Of a stretch of 64,000 nt of DNA, positions 1 to 10,358 are shown piece by piece. The notes below the pieces were generated by a model. It searched no databases, was not told the origin of the DNA, and worked only from the letters and a program-made list of their open reading frames with translations. The translations under genes were made by a program, and so were the position numbers. How positions within the stretch are numbered: position 1 is the stretch's first letter; every line of letters starts with the position of its first letter. Source of the DNA: Endozoicomonas sp. SCSIO W0465 (GTDB lineage: Bacteria; Pseudomonadota; Gammaproteobacteria; Pseudomonadales; Endozoicomonadaceae); contig NZ_CP092417.1 in NCBI RefSeq assembly GCF_023716865.1, positions 1,962,001-2,026,000 of the forward strand. The letters run 5' to 3'.

Positions 1-797
1 CAATGACAAGCAGGAAGTAAAGCCTGCACTTGAAGCCATTGCAGAAGCAACAGATAACGCGTCCATTGGCAAAATGAGTGAGGATAATGGCTATTACTCA
101 GGGCCCAACCTGCAAGCGTTTGATGATGCGAACATTGACGCTTACATGGCTACGGATCGACAGGAGAAGCCTGCAACAGAGGGACTGGAAGACTCTGACA
201 GAAAGTTTGTCAAAGCGGATTTTATTTACCATGAAGCAGACGACAGCTTTACCTGCCCTGCCGGTGAGAAGCTGATTTATAACACGGCTAGCAAAGCAAA
301 ACACAAAAGCTACCGCGTCAGTAAAGATATCTGCCGGGATTGCCCGTTACGTAAAAGGTGCAGTGGTGACAACAAAGACCCGGGGAAAGTGATTCGCACA
401 GACCGCCACGAAGCCATACGCCAGGCGATGAACCGCAAAATGGAAACCAAAGAGGCCAAAGCGGTTTATGAGCGTCGCAAGGTGATTGCGGAACCGCCTT
501 TTGGCCAAATCAAGAACTCAGGATTCAGAGGGTTCAGTGTCCGGGGTAAGGAAAAAGTGGCTGGAGAATTTTCACTGGTCTGCAGTGCTTATAATTTCAA
601 AAAAATTGTCAAATCGGTTTCAACGGGATCAATCCGTCTTGAAGAAGCAAAAAGGCTTAAAATGGCAGCATAAAGGCAAGCAAAAGGGTAAAAAACGCAA
701 TTTTTACCCCAAAACAGGCTAAATTTAGGTCAATATTTGATCAGCCAAGAAAATGCTGAAGCTTTCGTTTTTTCAATAGCTAGTTCTCGGACAGCCT
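1..797 (+). mobile_element. IS1182-like element, right-hand part
   Basis: The window opens inside an insertion sequence. It holds the C-terminal part of a transposase and ends near 797, where the truncated dcu gene begins on the opposite strand. A perfect 9-bp inverted repeat, GGGTAAAAA/TTTTTACCC (686-694 and 701-709), lies just after the transposase stop and may act as a terminator shielding the element. The exact right end is inferred from where the dcu homology stops; the left end is outside the window, so no target duplication can be checked. Confidence 0.65.
2..673 (+). CDS. IS1182-family transposase, C-terminal part
   Basis: The frame is open from base 2, so the gene starts upstream of the window and only about 223 codons are present. 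It has the features of the C-terminal half of IS1182-type DDE transposases: a GYYSG segment, a cysteine cluster (CPAGEKL, CRDCPLRKRC) like the zinc-binding insertion of that family, and a final PFGQIKNSGFRGFSVRG block that carries the last catalytic acidic/basic region. The protein would cut and join the ends of its own element. The internal ATG at 74 is not the real start, because coding sequence continues upstream in frame. Confidence 0.8.
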   Translation, partial: NDKQEVKPALEAIAEATDNASIGKMSEDNGYYSGPNLQAFDDANIDAYMATDRQEKPATEGLEDSDRKFVKADFIYHEADDSFTCPAGEKLIYNTASKAKHKSYRVSKDICRDCPLRKRCSGDNKDPGKVIRTDRHEAIRQAMNRKMETKEAKAVYERRKVIAEPPFGQIKNSGFRGFSVRGKEKVAGEFSLVCSAYNFKKIVKSVSTGSIRLEEAKRLKMAA

Positions 798-1687
798 CCT
801 AGGAATACATCACCACGGCTTGCTTCACCAACATCAGCTTTACCCAGCCATACAATCAGTGCAGATACCGCCAGCATGATGATTTCAATGGTGTGAGCCA
901 TGGACATGGCTGAGCCATTGAACTGAGGACGTAAAGCAGGAATAGCCCCCATTACAACGACCATAACGGCGCCTAACAGGAACAGCAGAACGGAGATTTT
1001 CGCGCCCGGCTTCAGTTCAGCAACAGAAACCGTGGTCGTCTCTTCCATCTTGCGTCGAAACTCCGGGTCTTCCATGCGGCGCTGAAATTCAGGGTCATCC
1101 TTCAGCTCTTTACCCAGCTTATTGCTCACCAGGGCAGCCAGGAACAAGCCAACAATCGTTGCAGGAATCGTTATTCCCAAAATCTGTCCCAGGGTAATGT
1201 CATACTTTGTGGACATAATAGTCAGCATGGCAACGGTGGCCGCTGCAATCGGGCTGGCAACAATACCTACCTGAGAGGCGATTACCGCCATGGACATAGG
1301 GCGCTCCGGGCGAACACCAGTACGGCGGGCAACTTCTGCAATAACCGGAAGTACAGAGTAAGCGACGTGACCCGTACCGGCAAACATGGTGAAGAAGTAA
1401 GTGACCGCCGGCGCAATAAAAGTAATACGCTTTGGATTTCTTCTGAGAATACGTTCAGCCATTTGTACCAGGTAGTCCATACCACCGGCAGCCTGCATAC
1501 AGGCGGCAGCTGAGACCACTGCCAGAATCATCAACATAACGTCAATCGGCGGAGACGTCGGCTGAATACCGAAAACAAAAGAGAGAATGGCAAGACCAAC
1601 ACCACCCATCAAACCAAGACCGATACCCCCGATACGTGCACCCACCAGGATGCACAGAATCACGACGGCCAACTGCAGCCAGATCAT
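773..1687 (-). pseudogene. Dcu-family C4-dicarboxylate transporter, truncated
   Basis: This is the N-terminal two thirds of an anaerobic C4-dicarboxylate carrier of the DcuA/DcuB type, which exchanges fumarate or aspartate for succinate across the inner membrane. Family members are about 430-445 aa; here about 300 native residues remain. Hydrophobic helices at the N-terminus, MFAGTGHVAYSVLPV and the SQVGIVASPIAAA region are characteristic. The native sequence ends around GKADVGEASRGDVF, followed by codons from the neighbouring IS end (CPRTSY, stop). The ATG at 1687 is chosen over the upstream TTG because GGGGGT lies five bases before it. The missing third may lie beyond the IS, to the left of the window. 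Confidence 0.8.
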
Positions 1688-1936
1688 AATTACCCCCAAA
1701 CCGTTCTGTCGAACAGTTTAAAAAATTTAAAAATAAGAAAAATAAGTAGGGGCTCAGTCTACAGCAGATAATTTTTATACCAATTGACTTGCAGCAACAC
1801 TTCATTAAACATCAATGATTTATAAATATCATTTCCAAAAAATAGCAAAAATTATCAGACATTCTTTTTCTTTAACAATAAGCGACAAGTAACCTGTCAA
1901 AACTGAAATCCGGGCAGAGCATCAAGCAATGTTTTG
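1688..1936. other. Upstream region of the dcu remnant
   Basis: AT-rich intergenic DNA without a convincing gene. It contains the palindrome GTTC-TGTC-GAAC just upstream of the dcu ribosome-binding site (about 1702-1713) and several A/T tracts. It ends at the IS66 target duplication ATGTTTTG (1929-1936). With 3672-3831 it would originally have formed one intergenic region between dcu and the deiminase-like gene. Confidence 0.5.
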
Positions 1937-3663
1937 GTAATTTCTCAAAAACTGCTGGCAGCACCACACGGAAGATGACGTGAAGCCTCCTCAATCAGGT
2001 TACTCAATCTCGGAAATAACCCATCGCCCATTAGTCGGCTTTTCAGATAATCCCAAAAAGAGAGACCATACAGGCGACACGTTTTTTTCAGGCTGGCAAA
2101 GGTGTCGCGACATTGCCGCCCCAAATCGCTTCGCGTCCCACTACTGATCTTTCGTCGTTTAACATATTCTCGTATCTGACTCTCGCTCAGGTTGTTGTGC
2201 AGCGGTAAGCTCGGGTCATCCAGAACCAGTAATAGCTCTTCCTTGATTACAGCCAACCCTGACAGAGCATCCTGAAGAAGCCCACTGCACGTTTGGGTTT
2301 GGATCAGCGCCTGGAACCCCTGTCGTACTTTTATTGCCTTTTTTTCAGTTGGCTCTGTCTTGAAGTCTTTAAGGTCATCGTAAATGGCCCAGAACCATGT
2401 CCGAAGCCATTTCTGAGCCATGGCCTGCTGATCATTGACCGGATGAACTTTTGCCAGCCCTCGCTCTGCATGTATCCAGCACTGGCTGTGTTTGAAAACG
2501 TCGAACTGCCTTGCCCCATCACTGAAGGTGGTAAGATGTCCTGCTCCATGCTGTATCAGGCTGCCATAAATCATGGCTTCACTGGCCTGCTGGCGCCGTC
2601 TACCAGTTAGTCTCAGGTCTTTCATACATTCTTCCCAGGCTTCATGGCTCAGGAAGGTGACGCCTCTGTATGGATTAAGAACGCGTAGCCACTTTTTGGG
2701 GTAATCCAGTTTTTCCAGATAGATCAAGGCATCGTCGGTGAACGTGTAAGTTGACCATGGGCGGTGCAGTAGGCTTACGAAATTTTCCCGGCTTTTGCTG
2801 TCTGTGCTCTCGAACCAGGCAAAGGACTCGTTATTGATGATGGTGCAGTAACCGTTCTTCCCCTTATGCCTTGTTCCCGTGTCGTCTGTCTGGATATAAC
2901 TTGAACAGCGAATACCTGTAGTCAACAGCTCATCTTTCTCAGCATGGAACTGCTCGTGTCCTTTCGTCAGAAGCTGGCTGAGTTCCCCGCTGGAAATAGA
3001 GATTCCAATGTCCCATAGCCAGTCCAGCAGTTCTGGCTGGGTAACGGAGCAACCATGATACTGGTGCAGAACGTAGGCCTGCAGCATTGGCCCGTAATGA
3101 TGTCCATGAAGGCTGGCTGGCGGTTTGGCCGTAATGGTTTGTCCATCGGGTGTCACCCATTGCTCTAAAAGATATTCAATACTGGATGTTTGTATTGTCA
3201 GTTCCTGAACATGAAAAGGGGTGGTTCCATTCCTGATTGATCCCTCCGGAACATCAGTGGCAGCAATGGGTATGGATTTTTCCGCCGATGGCTTTCGGGG
3301 CTGTTTACGCTGCTTTCTGGTTTTCTCGTTGGGCTTCTTAACCTTCTGCTTTGACGAGGTGTCTGGGCTGGCTCCATCGTTACCCTCAGGAGCGGATGGA
3401 TCTCCATCAGGGCTGCCGGTGTCATCATCGGGAGGTTTGGTGTTTGGTTTGATGTCAGGCTTTGCGGGCAGTTTTTTTAGACGACGAATCTCTGCTTCAA
3501 GCAATTCTATCTGCTCTTTGAGCTGAATGATCTGCTCTTGCTGCTGAGTGATGAATCTCAGTAGATCTTCAGGTTGTAACTGCTGGTGTTCTAGAAAAGC
3601 CATGGTGAGAGGATAGACGACTGACCGAAATTATCCTGCTTCCAGCACTTTTTGAGAAATTAC
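1937..3663 (-). mobile_element. IS66-family element type II, copy 1 (1727 bp)
   Basis: A complete element with inverted ends GTAATTTCTCAAAAA followed by S-TGCTGG. It is bounded by the 8-bp direct repeat ATGTTTTG (1929-1936 and 3664-3671), which fits IS66. An identical 1727-bp copy sits at 50024-51750 in the opposite orientation. It carries only one gene, so it belongs to the single-ORF (ISBst12-like) branch lacking tnpA and tnpB. Confidence 0.95.
1945..3603 (-). CDS. IS66-family transposase (type II)
   Basis: A 552-aa transposase. Residues 1-45 form a coiled coil rich in Q, E and L. Residues 50-110 are a low-complexity P/D/K-rich linker. The catalytic core follows, with QTDDTG containing the first acidic residue. 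The C-terminal block LPLHNNLSESQIREYVKRRK carries the N-x-S-E motif typical of IS66 transposases. The ATG at 3603 lies 60 bp inside the element end. The reading frame is intact, so the element may be active. The protein encoded at 50084-51742 is identical in sequence. Confidence 0.9.
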   Translation of the reverse strand: MAFLEHQQLQPEDLLRFITQQQEQIIQLKEQIELLEAEIRRLKKLPAKPDIKPNTKPPDDDTGSPDGDPSAPEGNDGASPDTSSKQKVKKPNEKTRKQRKQPRKPSAEKSIPIAATDVPEGSIRNGTTPFHVQELTIQTSSIEYLLEQWVTPDGQTITAKPPASLHGHHYGPMLQAYVLHQYHGCSVTQPELLDWLWDIGISISSGELSQLLTKGHEQFHAEKDELLTTGIRCSSYIQTDDTGTRHKGKNGYCTIINNESFAWFESTDSKSRENFVSLLHRPWSTYTFTDDALIYLEKLDYPKKWLRVLNPYRGVTFLSHEAWEECMKDLRLTGRRRQQASEAMIYGSLIQHGAGHLTTFSDGARQFDVFKHSQCWIHAERGLAKVHPVNDQQAMAQKWLRTWFWAIYDDLKDFKTEPTEKKAIKVRQGFQALIQTQTCSGLLQDALSGLAVIKEELLLVLDDPSLPLHNNLSESQIREYVKRRKISSGTRSDLGRQCRDTFASLKKTCRLYGLSFWDYLKSRLMGDGLFPRLSNLIEEASRHLPCGAASSF

Positions 3664-3671
3664 ATGTTTTG

Positions 3672-3831
3672 TGCATCATTCTCTTAATAACGCAAATAAA
3701 CCATAGACGTTTATATAGATGCCAATATTGAAATTAGTATAAGAACGTCTATACCCCTCTCAAAGAAAAATGCTTGAAACAGTGCTGAATTATAAATAAG
3801 CAGTTTTTAATCCACAGCAGTTCAATAGGTA
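3672..3831. promoter_or_regulatory. Relic upstream region of the deiminase-like gene, with a long dyad
   Basis: Between two IS elements lies 160 bp of original DNA that must have preceded the gene now starting at 10476. It contains a perfect 9-bp inverted repeat, ATAGACGTT (3703-3711) and AACGTCTAT (3744-3752), separated by 32 bp, and it ends with the 6-bp target duplication TAGGTA (3826-3831). The dyad could be an operator or a stem; nothing proves either. The IS nest now places it 6.6 kb away from the gene. Confidence 0.4.
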
Positions 3832-4349
3832 GTTCTCGTCCAAAAACACAACCAATTGAAAACTGTAGATTTTATCCTGAAAAATTAAGTGGAGCCCTAC
3901 TGCTATCTGGCGACTAAACTTCCCAAGAGCAAGAAACATAAGGGATTGCCAAAAACAGAGGACTCCAAATGCGCAAAAAACGCAACCCGCAGTGTAGTAT
4001 GGAACTCCATTACGTACCTCATGAAATCTGCTCCCAGCTTTCCGGTATCTCGCAATGGCTTGACGCCCATCCACAGTTCAATGACTGGATTTATGAGGAC
4101 TTAAGTTCTGGTGATAAACAGAACACTGGGCGGAACGGACTATCAGCAGAATCCGTTCTTCGTGCGGCACTCCTGAAACAGTATTTGAATTGTGATTATG
4201 ACTACTTGTCGTTTGTTTTGATGGACTCCATGCTCTTTCGAGACTTTTGTCGCCTCGAACCAAACCAGCGCCCCAGTCGCTCCAGTTTGCATGGGCTCAT
4301 CAGCCTTCTTACTGCATCTACATGGGAACGGATTAATAACTGTCAGCTA

Positions 4350-6050
4350 GTTCTCGTCCAAAAACGCATCAGGCAATCATAATTAGATTGTACGTTCGTT
4401 TTGATATTTCCTGAAATTCCAGAGAGCCGCAAAAACTCTTCCCTTTTTTTCTCTAATCTGGGACGGATATTGGAGAAAAACGCGAAAAGCAGGCAGAAAA
4501 CATCCTCCCACCATGCTGGAAAGGTACTTTCATGTAGCGTGGAGGTGGCTATCAGGATGGTGCCGGGTGTCTGGCCAGAATCACCAGGTTGTAACAGACC
4601 ACCGATAACCAGCAATGAGAATCAAAACGCTCAGAACCCTTGCAGTGGCAACGTGATAGCCCAAAACATCTCTTTAGCCACGAAATTCCCGCTTCAATAC
4701 CTGCCCGGAAGCGAAAGAGCGTTTTATACACATACTGACTTTTAGTCATCTCTTCGACTTCAAGTCCGCGCTTCTTATTAAAAGCTACATCGCTGATTCC
4801 CATGGCCTTGGCTTTTTCCAAATTAGCGCGACACGCGTATCCGCCGTCACCGCTTGTCTGGCGAGGTACACGACCATAAATTTCTTTTTGTCTTTCCATC
4901 ATCGGAATGAATTGGTCCGAATCCGCTGGGTTACCTTCCTCAATAACCAGGTCCAGGATCAATCGACTTTTTCCCTGAACCAGGTTCAGTTTATGGCCAT
5001 ACTGTACTTGCCGCCTGTCTTTTACGATGATATCCGTATGGGGTTCATACAGGCTAACCACTTTTTCCTGGGCTGGCACCTTTTCACCCTTAAAGACCCT
5101 GCGCTCTGTCTGGGAGACTATTGCATCCACCAGGGGTAACAGGTGATCCACATCGGCCTGCCACTTGTCGGCATCATCAGCCAGGAGACACTGCCCCTGC
5201 TGACGGGCGTTTGCTAGCGTGACAGTAGCTTCGATAAGTACCTTCCGGGATTTTCGGGTCAACTGCAGCAGTTTTTTATAATGCTGATGCCGCTCTTCTT
5301 TGCCAGCGTAGATGCATTTTCTGGCCGCATCTTTTACGGCTCGGTTGTGATGGGTATATTCATAAAGCGGTGTCGCTGTCAGTGTTTGTCCCCGTTCCAG
5401 CAGCCGACAAATTTCTTTAACGGAACTGGCTAAAAGATCACTGTCGCAAGGAGGTTTGATATCCGATTCGGTGACTGTGCTGTCAATAGCCACAGTGCGC
5501 CCTTTTTCAATACCCTGATCTTTAGCGGTCATTAGCTGACAGTTATTAATCCGTTCCCATGTAGATGCAGTAAGAAGGCTGATGAGCCCATGCAAACTGG
5601 AGCGACTGGGGCGCTGGTTTGGTTCGAGGCGACAAAAGTCTCGAAAGAGCATGGAGTCCATCAAAACAAACGACAAGTAGTCATAATCACAATTCAAATA
5701 CTGTTTCAGGAGTGCCGCACGAAGAACGGATTCTGCTGATAGTCCGTTCCGCCCAGTGTTCTGTTTATCACCAGAACTTAAGTCCTCATAAATCCAGTCA
5801 TTGAACTGTGGATGGGCGTCAAGCCATTGCGAGATACCGGAAAGCTGGGAGCAGATTTCATGAGGTACGTAATGGAGTTCCATACTACACTGCGGGTTGC
5901 GTTTTTTGCGCATTTGGAGTCCTCTGTTTTTGGCAATCCCTTATGTTTCTTGCTCTTGGGAAGTTTAGTCGCCAGATAGCAGTAGGGCTCCACTTAATTT
6001 TTCAGGATAAAATCTACAGTTTTCAATTGGTTGTGTTTTTGGACGAGAAC
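4350..6050 (-). mobile_element. DUF772/DDE transposon copy B (1701 bp), intact
   Basis: A complete copy inserted on the opposite strand within the transposase gene of copy A. The ends are GTTCTCGTCCAAAAAC and its inverse. The 6-bp target duplication CAGCTA flanks it exactly. The same end sequence and a 6-bp duplication also appear at the MITE-like element at 62339-62529. I cannot settle the family by reading; ISNCY or IS1182-like are the best candidates. Confidence 0.92.
4552..5913 (-). CDS. DDE transposase (ISNCY/IS1182-like), copy B
   Basis: A 453-aa transposase. Residues 20-110 resemble the DUF772 N-terminal domain (NGLSAESVLRAALLKQYLN, then MLFRDFCRL). The catalytic part contains AIDSTVTESD (first Asp), QTSGDGGYACRANLEKAK (second Asp) and the final RFRAGIEAGISWLKRCFGL with the acidic residue. 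The start is supported by AGAGGACT a few bases upstream. The frame is intact, so this copy could supply transposase in trans to copy A and to the MITE-like element. Confidence 0.85.
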   Translation of the reverse strand: MRKKRNPQCSMELHYVPHEICSQLSGISQWLDAHPQFNDWIYEDLSSGDKQNTGRNGLSAESVLRAALLKQYLNCDYDYLSFVLMDSMLFRDFCRLEPNQRPSRSSLHGLISLLTASTWERINNCQLMTAKDQGIEKGRTVAIDSTVTESDIKPPCDSDLLASSVKEICRLLERGQTLTATPLYEYTHHNRAVKDAARKCIYAGKEERHQHYKKLLQLTRKSRKVLIEATVTLANARQQGQCLLADDADKWQADVDHLLPLVDAIVSQTERRVFKGEKVPAQEKVVSLYEPHTDIIVKDRRQVQYGHKLNLVQGKSRLILDLVIEEGNPADSDQFIPMMERQKEIYGRVPRQTSGDGGYACRANLEKAKAMGISDVAFNKKRGLEVEEMTKSQYVYKTLFRFRAGIEAGISWLKRCFGLSRCHCKGSERFDSHCWLSVVCYNLVILARHPAPS

Positions 6051-7197
6051 CAGCTAATGACCGCTAAAGATCAGGGTATTGAAAAAGGGCGCACTGTGGC
6101 TATTGACAGCACAGTCACCGAATCGGATATCAAACCTCCTTGCGACAGTGATCTTTTAGCCAGTTCCGTTAAAGAAATTTGTCGGCTGCTGGAACGGGGA
6201 CAAACACTGACAGCGACACCGCTTTATGAATATACCCATCACAACCGAGCCGTAAAAGATGCGGCCAGAAAATGCATCTACGCTGGCAAAGAAGAGCGGC
6301 ATCAGCATTATAAAAAACTGCTGCAGTTGACCCGAAAATCCCGGAAGGTACTTATCGAAGCTACTGTCACGCTAGCAAACGCCCGTCAGCAGGGGCAGTG
6401 TCTCCTGGCTGATGATGCCGACAAGTGGCAGGCCGATGTGGATCACCTGTTACCCCTGGTGGATGCAATAGTCTCCCAGACAGAGCGCAGGGTCTTTAAG
6501 GGTGAAAAGGTGCCAGCCCAGGAAAAAGTGGTTAGCCTGTATGAACCCCATACGGATATCATCGTAAAAGACAGGCGGCAAGTACAGTATGGCCATAAAC
6601 TGAACCTGGTTCAGGGAAAAAGTCGATTGATCCTGGACCTGGTTATTGAGGAAGGTAACCCAGCGGATTCGGACCAATTCATTCCGATGATGGAAAGACA
6701 AAAAGAAATTTATGGTCGTGTACCTCGCCAGACAAGCGGTGACGGCGGATACGCGTGTCGCGCTAATTTGGAAAAAGCCAAGGCCATGGGAATCAGCGAT
6801 GTAGCTTTTAATAAGAAGCGCGGACTTGAAGTCGAAGAGATGACTAAAAGTCAGTATGTGTATAAAACGCTCTTTCGCTTCCGGGCAGGTATTGAAGCGG
6901 GAATTTCGTGGCTAAAGAGATGTTTTGGGCTATCACGTTGCCACTGCAAGAGTTCTGAGCGTTTTGATTCTCATTGCTGGTTATCGGTGGTCTGTTACAA
7001 CCTGGTGATTCTGGCCAGACACCCGGCACCATCCTGATAGCCACCTCCACGCTACATGAAAGTACCTTTCCAGCATGGTGGGAGGATGTTTTCTGCCTGC
7101 TTTTCGCGTTTTTCTCCAATATCCGTCCCAGATTAGAGAAAAAAAGGGGTAACTGTTCAGCACCCCCACATAAATCTGGAATTTTCTGATTTTTATA

Positions 7198-8803
7198 GTA
7201 ACTGTTCAGCACCCCCACATAAATCTGGAATTTTCTGATTTTTATACCATCCTCTTAAGCACCATTTTTCCACAATATTCGCCAGCATGATTCCAGAACT
7301 ACCCGCAACTATGTCGGCTGAGATTCTCTTGAAAGAGAATGCAGAGCTGCGGATGAGAGTTGCCTGTCTGGAAGAGCGATGTCGAGAATTGGAAGAAAAG
7401 GTTGGCAAGAACAGTCAAAACAGCAGCAAGCCGCCATCGTCTGATGGTTATCAAAAACCTTGTAAAAACAGTAATTCTCCAGATCATTCTGACGACCTTT
7501 CCGCAGATAAAGGTACCGATCCATCGGATGAAAAACCCAATCCTAAAAGTCTGAGACAGTCTTCTGGTAATAAAGCCGGTGGAAAGAAAGGGCATCAGGG
7601 CACTTGTCTTAAACAGGTCGATATCCCTGACTATATTGAGTACCTTCCGGTTAAAGAATGCAATAAATGTTCAGGCGTCTCTTCTTGATAGTGAGCCGGT
7701 CAAATATATTGAACGACAGGTGTTTGAACCAGGGAGACCGGGTGAATTTGAAGTAACGGCCCATAGAGCTGAAGTAAAAATCTGCACTTGTGGTTGTCGG
7801 AATCAGGCTGAATTCCGGAAGGTGTTACCGCTGCCGCACAATTGGCTCAGCCACACAGGCTATGGCCGTCTATCTTAACCAATACCATTTCCTGCCTTTT
7901 AAGCGCGTGTCAGAGTATTTTAATACTCTCTATAAAATGAGTGTAAGTGCAGGCACTGTCGCCAATTTGTGGCCAGAACCTATGAAAATCTGGCTTCTAC
8001 TGAAGAGGTTATTCGTGACGCCTTGCGGGGAATCGTCTGTTGCGGAGCCGATGAAACGGGTATGCGGGCCGAGGGCTCTTTGCACTGGCTACACGTTATG
8101 CGGATGAACAATGGACGCTCTACTACTTGTCTGAAAAGCGAGGTCGTGAGGCCATGGACACGATGGGCATACTGCTAACATTTGCAGGCGTTCTGGTTCA
8201 TGATCATTGGAAATCCTAATTTTGCATATGCGGCAACTCACGTACTTTGCAATGCCCATCACCTGAGGGAGCTTTTGGGTGTTGTTGATAGGGACAGCAA
8301 TCAACTGGCGTTGCGATTGATGAAGCTACTGAGGCTTTCCTGGCATTACTGCAAGGGCTTTAAGACCATAGGTATGCTACAGATGCCAAGTGTTGTCTGT
8401 GAACGAATCGAGAAGATTTATGACCGGTTGCTTCAGCGGGCTCTAATGAAAGAAGTCGTCTATATGGAGAAGCAACGAGAGGAGCTTAAGCGCAAGAAAG
8501 TCAAGAATACTAAAGCTTACAATCTCTTCAAACGACTCACTGAGTTCAAGGCTGAGACACTGCGCTTCATGTCAGATTTTACCATTCCCTTCGATAACAA
8601 TGGCAGTGAGCGGATGTTCGAATGGCCAAGTTTAAAGCAGAAAATCTCAGGCTGCTTCAGGAGTGCAGACGGTGGTTCTATGTTTGCACGGATTCGCAGC
8701 TATTTGTCGTCTGCCAGAAAACAGGGAATGGACATATATCAATCACTTCATAGAGCTGTTCGGAATTACTGTAATATGCCTTTGCTCAGTGCTGAATAGT
8801 TAC
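7198..8803 (+). mobile_element. IS66-family element type I, copy C1, inside C2
   Basis: A second type I IS66 inserted 49 bp inside C2, close to the intact 1608-bp length (1606 bp). The left flank reads TTTTTATA and the right flank TTTTATA, an 8-bp duplication with one T apparently lost. The transposase frame (ATG at 7287) is broken by an extra T near 7670 and by further single-base indels around 7815, 7965, 8030, 8045, 8101 and 8217. No gene product is expected as written. Confidence 0.85.
7287..8799 (+). pseudogene. IS66 transposase (type I), frameshifted, copy C1
   Basis: Corresponds codon by codon to the intact 504-aa transposase at 47899-49413 but is split into at least four frames. The N-terminal coiled coil, the cysteine cluster, the D-E-T-G block and the C-terminal NNGSER block are recognisable in different frames. 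Differences from the intact copies are nearly all single-nucleotide indels, often in homopolymers, which is unusual for natural decay. Confidence 0.85.
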
Positions 8804-8849
8804 TTTTATACCATCCTCTTAAGCACCATTTTTCCACAATATCGCCAGC

Positions 8850-10358
8850 ATGATTCCAGAACTACCCGCAACTATGTCGGCTGAGATTCTCTTGAAAGAG
8901 AATGCAGAGCTGCGGATGAGAGTTGCCTGTCTGGAAGAGCGATGTCGAGAATTGGAAGAAAAGGTTGGCAAGAACAGTCAAAACAGCAGCAAGCCGCCAT
9001 CGTCTGATGGTTATCAAAAACCTTGTAAAAACAGTAATTCTCCAGATCATTCTGACGACCTTTCCGCAGATAAAGGTACCGATCCATCGGATGAAAACCC
9101 AATCCTAAAAGTCTGAGACAGTCTTCTGGTAATAAAGCCGGTGGAAAGAAAGGCATCAGGGCACTTGTCTTAAACAGGTCGATATCCCTGACTATATTGA
9201 GTACCTTTCCGGTTAAAGAATGCAATAAATGTCAGGCGTCTCTTCTTGATAGTGAGCCGGTCAAATATATTGAACGACAGGTGTTTGAACCAGGGAGACC
9301 GGTGAATTTGAAGTAACGGCCCATAGAGCTGAAGTAAAAATCTGCACTTGTGGTTGTCGGAATCAGGCTGAATTCCCGGAAGGTGTTACCGCGCCGCACA
9401 ATATGGCTCAGCCACACAGGCTATGGCCGTCTATCTTAACCAATACCATTTCCTGCTTTTAAGCGCGTGTCAGAGTATTTTAATACTCTCTATAAAATGA
9501 GTGTAAGTGCAGGCACTGTCGCCAATTTTGTGGCCAGAACCTATGAAAATCTGGCTTCTACTGAAGAGGTTATTCGTGACGCCTTGCGGGAATCGTCTGT
9601 TGCCGGAGCCGATGAAACGGGTATGCGGGCCGAGGGCTCTTTGCACTGGCTACACGTTATGCGGGATGAACAATGGACGCTCTACTACTGTCTGAAAAGC
9701 GAGGTCGTGAGGCCATGGACACGATGGCATACTGCTAACATTTGCAGGCGTTCTGGTTCATGATCATTGGAAATCCTATTTTGCATATGCGGCAACTCAC
9801 GTACTTTGCAATGCCCATCACCTGAGGGAGCTTTTGGGTGTTGTTGATAGGGACAGCAATCAACTGGCGTTGCGATTGATGAAGCTACTGAGGCTTTCCT
9901 GGCATTACTGCAAGGGCTTTAAGACCATAGGTATGCTACAGATGCCAAGTGTTGTCTGTGAACGAATCGAGAAGATTTATGACCGGTTGCTTCAGCGGGC
10001 TCTAATGAAAGAAGTCGTCTATATGGAGAAGCAACGAGAGGAGCTTAAGCGCAAGAAAGTCAAGAATACTAAAGCTTACAATCTCTTCAAACGACTCACT
10101 GAGTTCAAGGCTGAGACACTGCGCTTCATGTCAGATTTTACCATTCCCTTCGATAACAATGGCAGTGAGCGGGATGTTCGAATGGCCAAGTTAAAGCAGA
10201 AAATCTCAGGCTGCTTCAGGAGTGCAGACGGTGGTTCTATGTTTGCACGGATTCGCAGCTATTTGTCGTCTGCCAGAAAACAGGGAATGGACATATATCA
10301 ATCACTTCATAGAGCTGTTCGGAATTACTGTAATATGCCTTTGCTCAGTGCTGAATAG
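8850..10358 (+). pseudogene. IS66 transposase (type I), frameshifted, copy C2
   Basis: Same gene as at 7287-8799, with an independent set of single-base indels. The longest intact stretch is the last 174 codons (9834-10358), which include the terminal NNGSERDVRMAKLKQKISG block. Not expected to make an active enzyme as written. Confidence 0.85.

Larger units (their letters stand above)
3969..7037 (+). pseudogene. Transposase of copy A, split by copy B
   Basis: The N-terminal 127 codons run from the ATG at 3969 to 4349. The rest resumes at 6051 and ends at 7037. Copy B is inserted after the codons for NNCQL with the target duplication CAGCTA (4344-4349 and 6051-6056). Joining the halves restores a protein equal to the 453-aa transposase of copy B except for one visible residue (CHCKSSERF instead of CHCKGSERF). 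In the present sequence two chimeric frames exist, one ending in VLVQKRIRQS and one starting in copy B sequence; neither should be functional. Confidence 0.9.

Noticed and set aside
5808..7037. 409-codon plus-strand frame that looks like a long transposase
   Set aside because: A chimera: its first 80 codons are the opposite strand of copy B and only the rest is the 3' part of copy A. The exact CAGCTA duplication shows the true structure.
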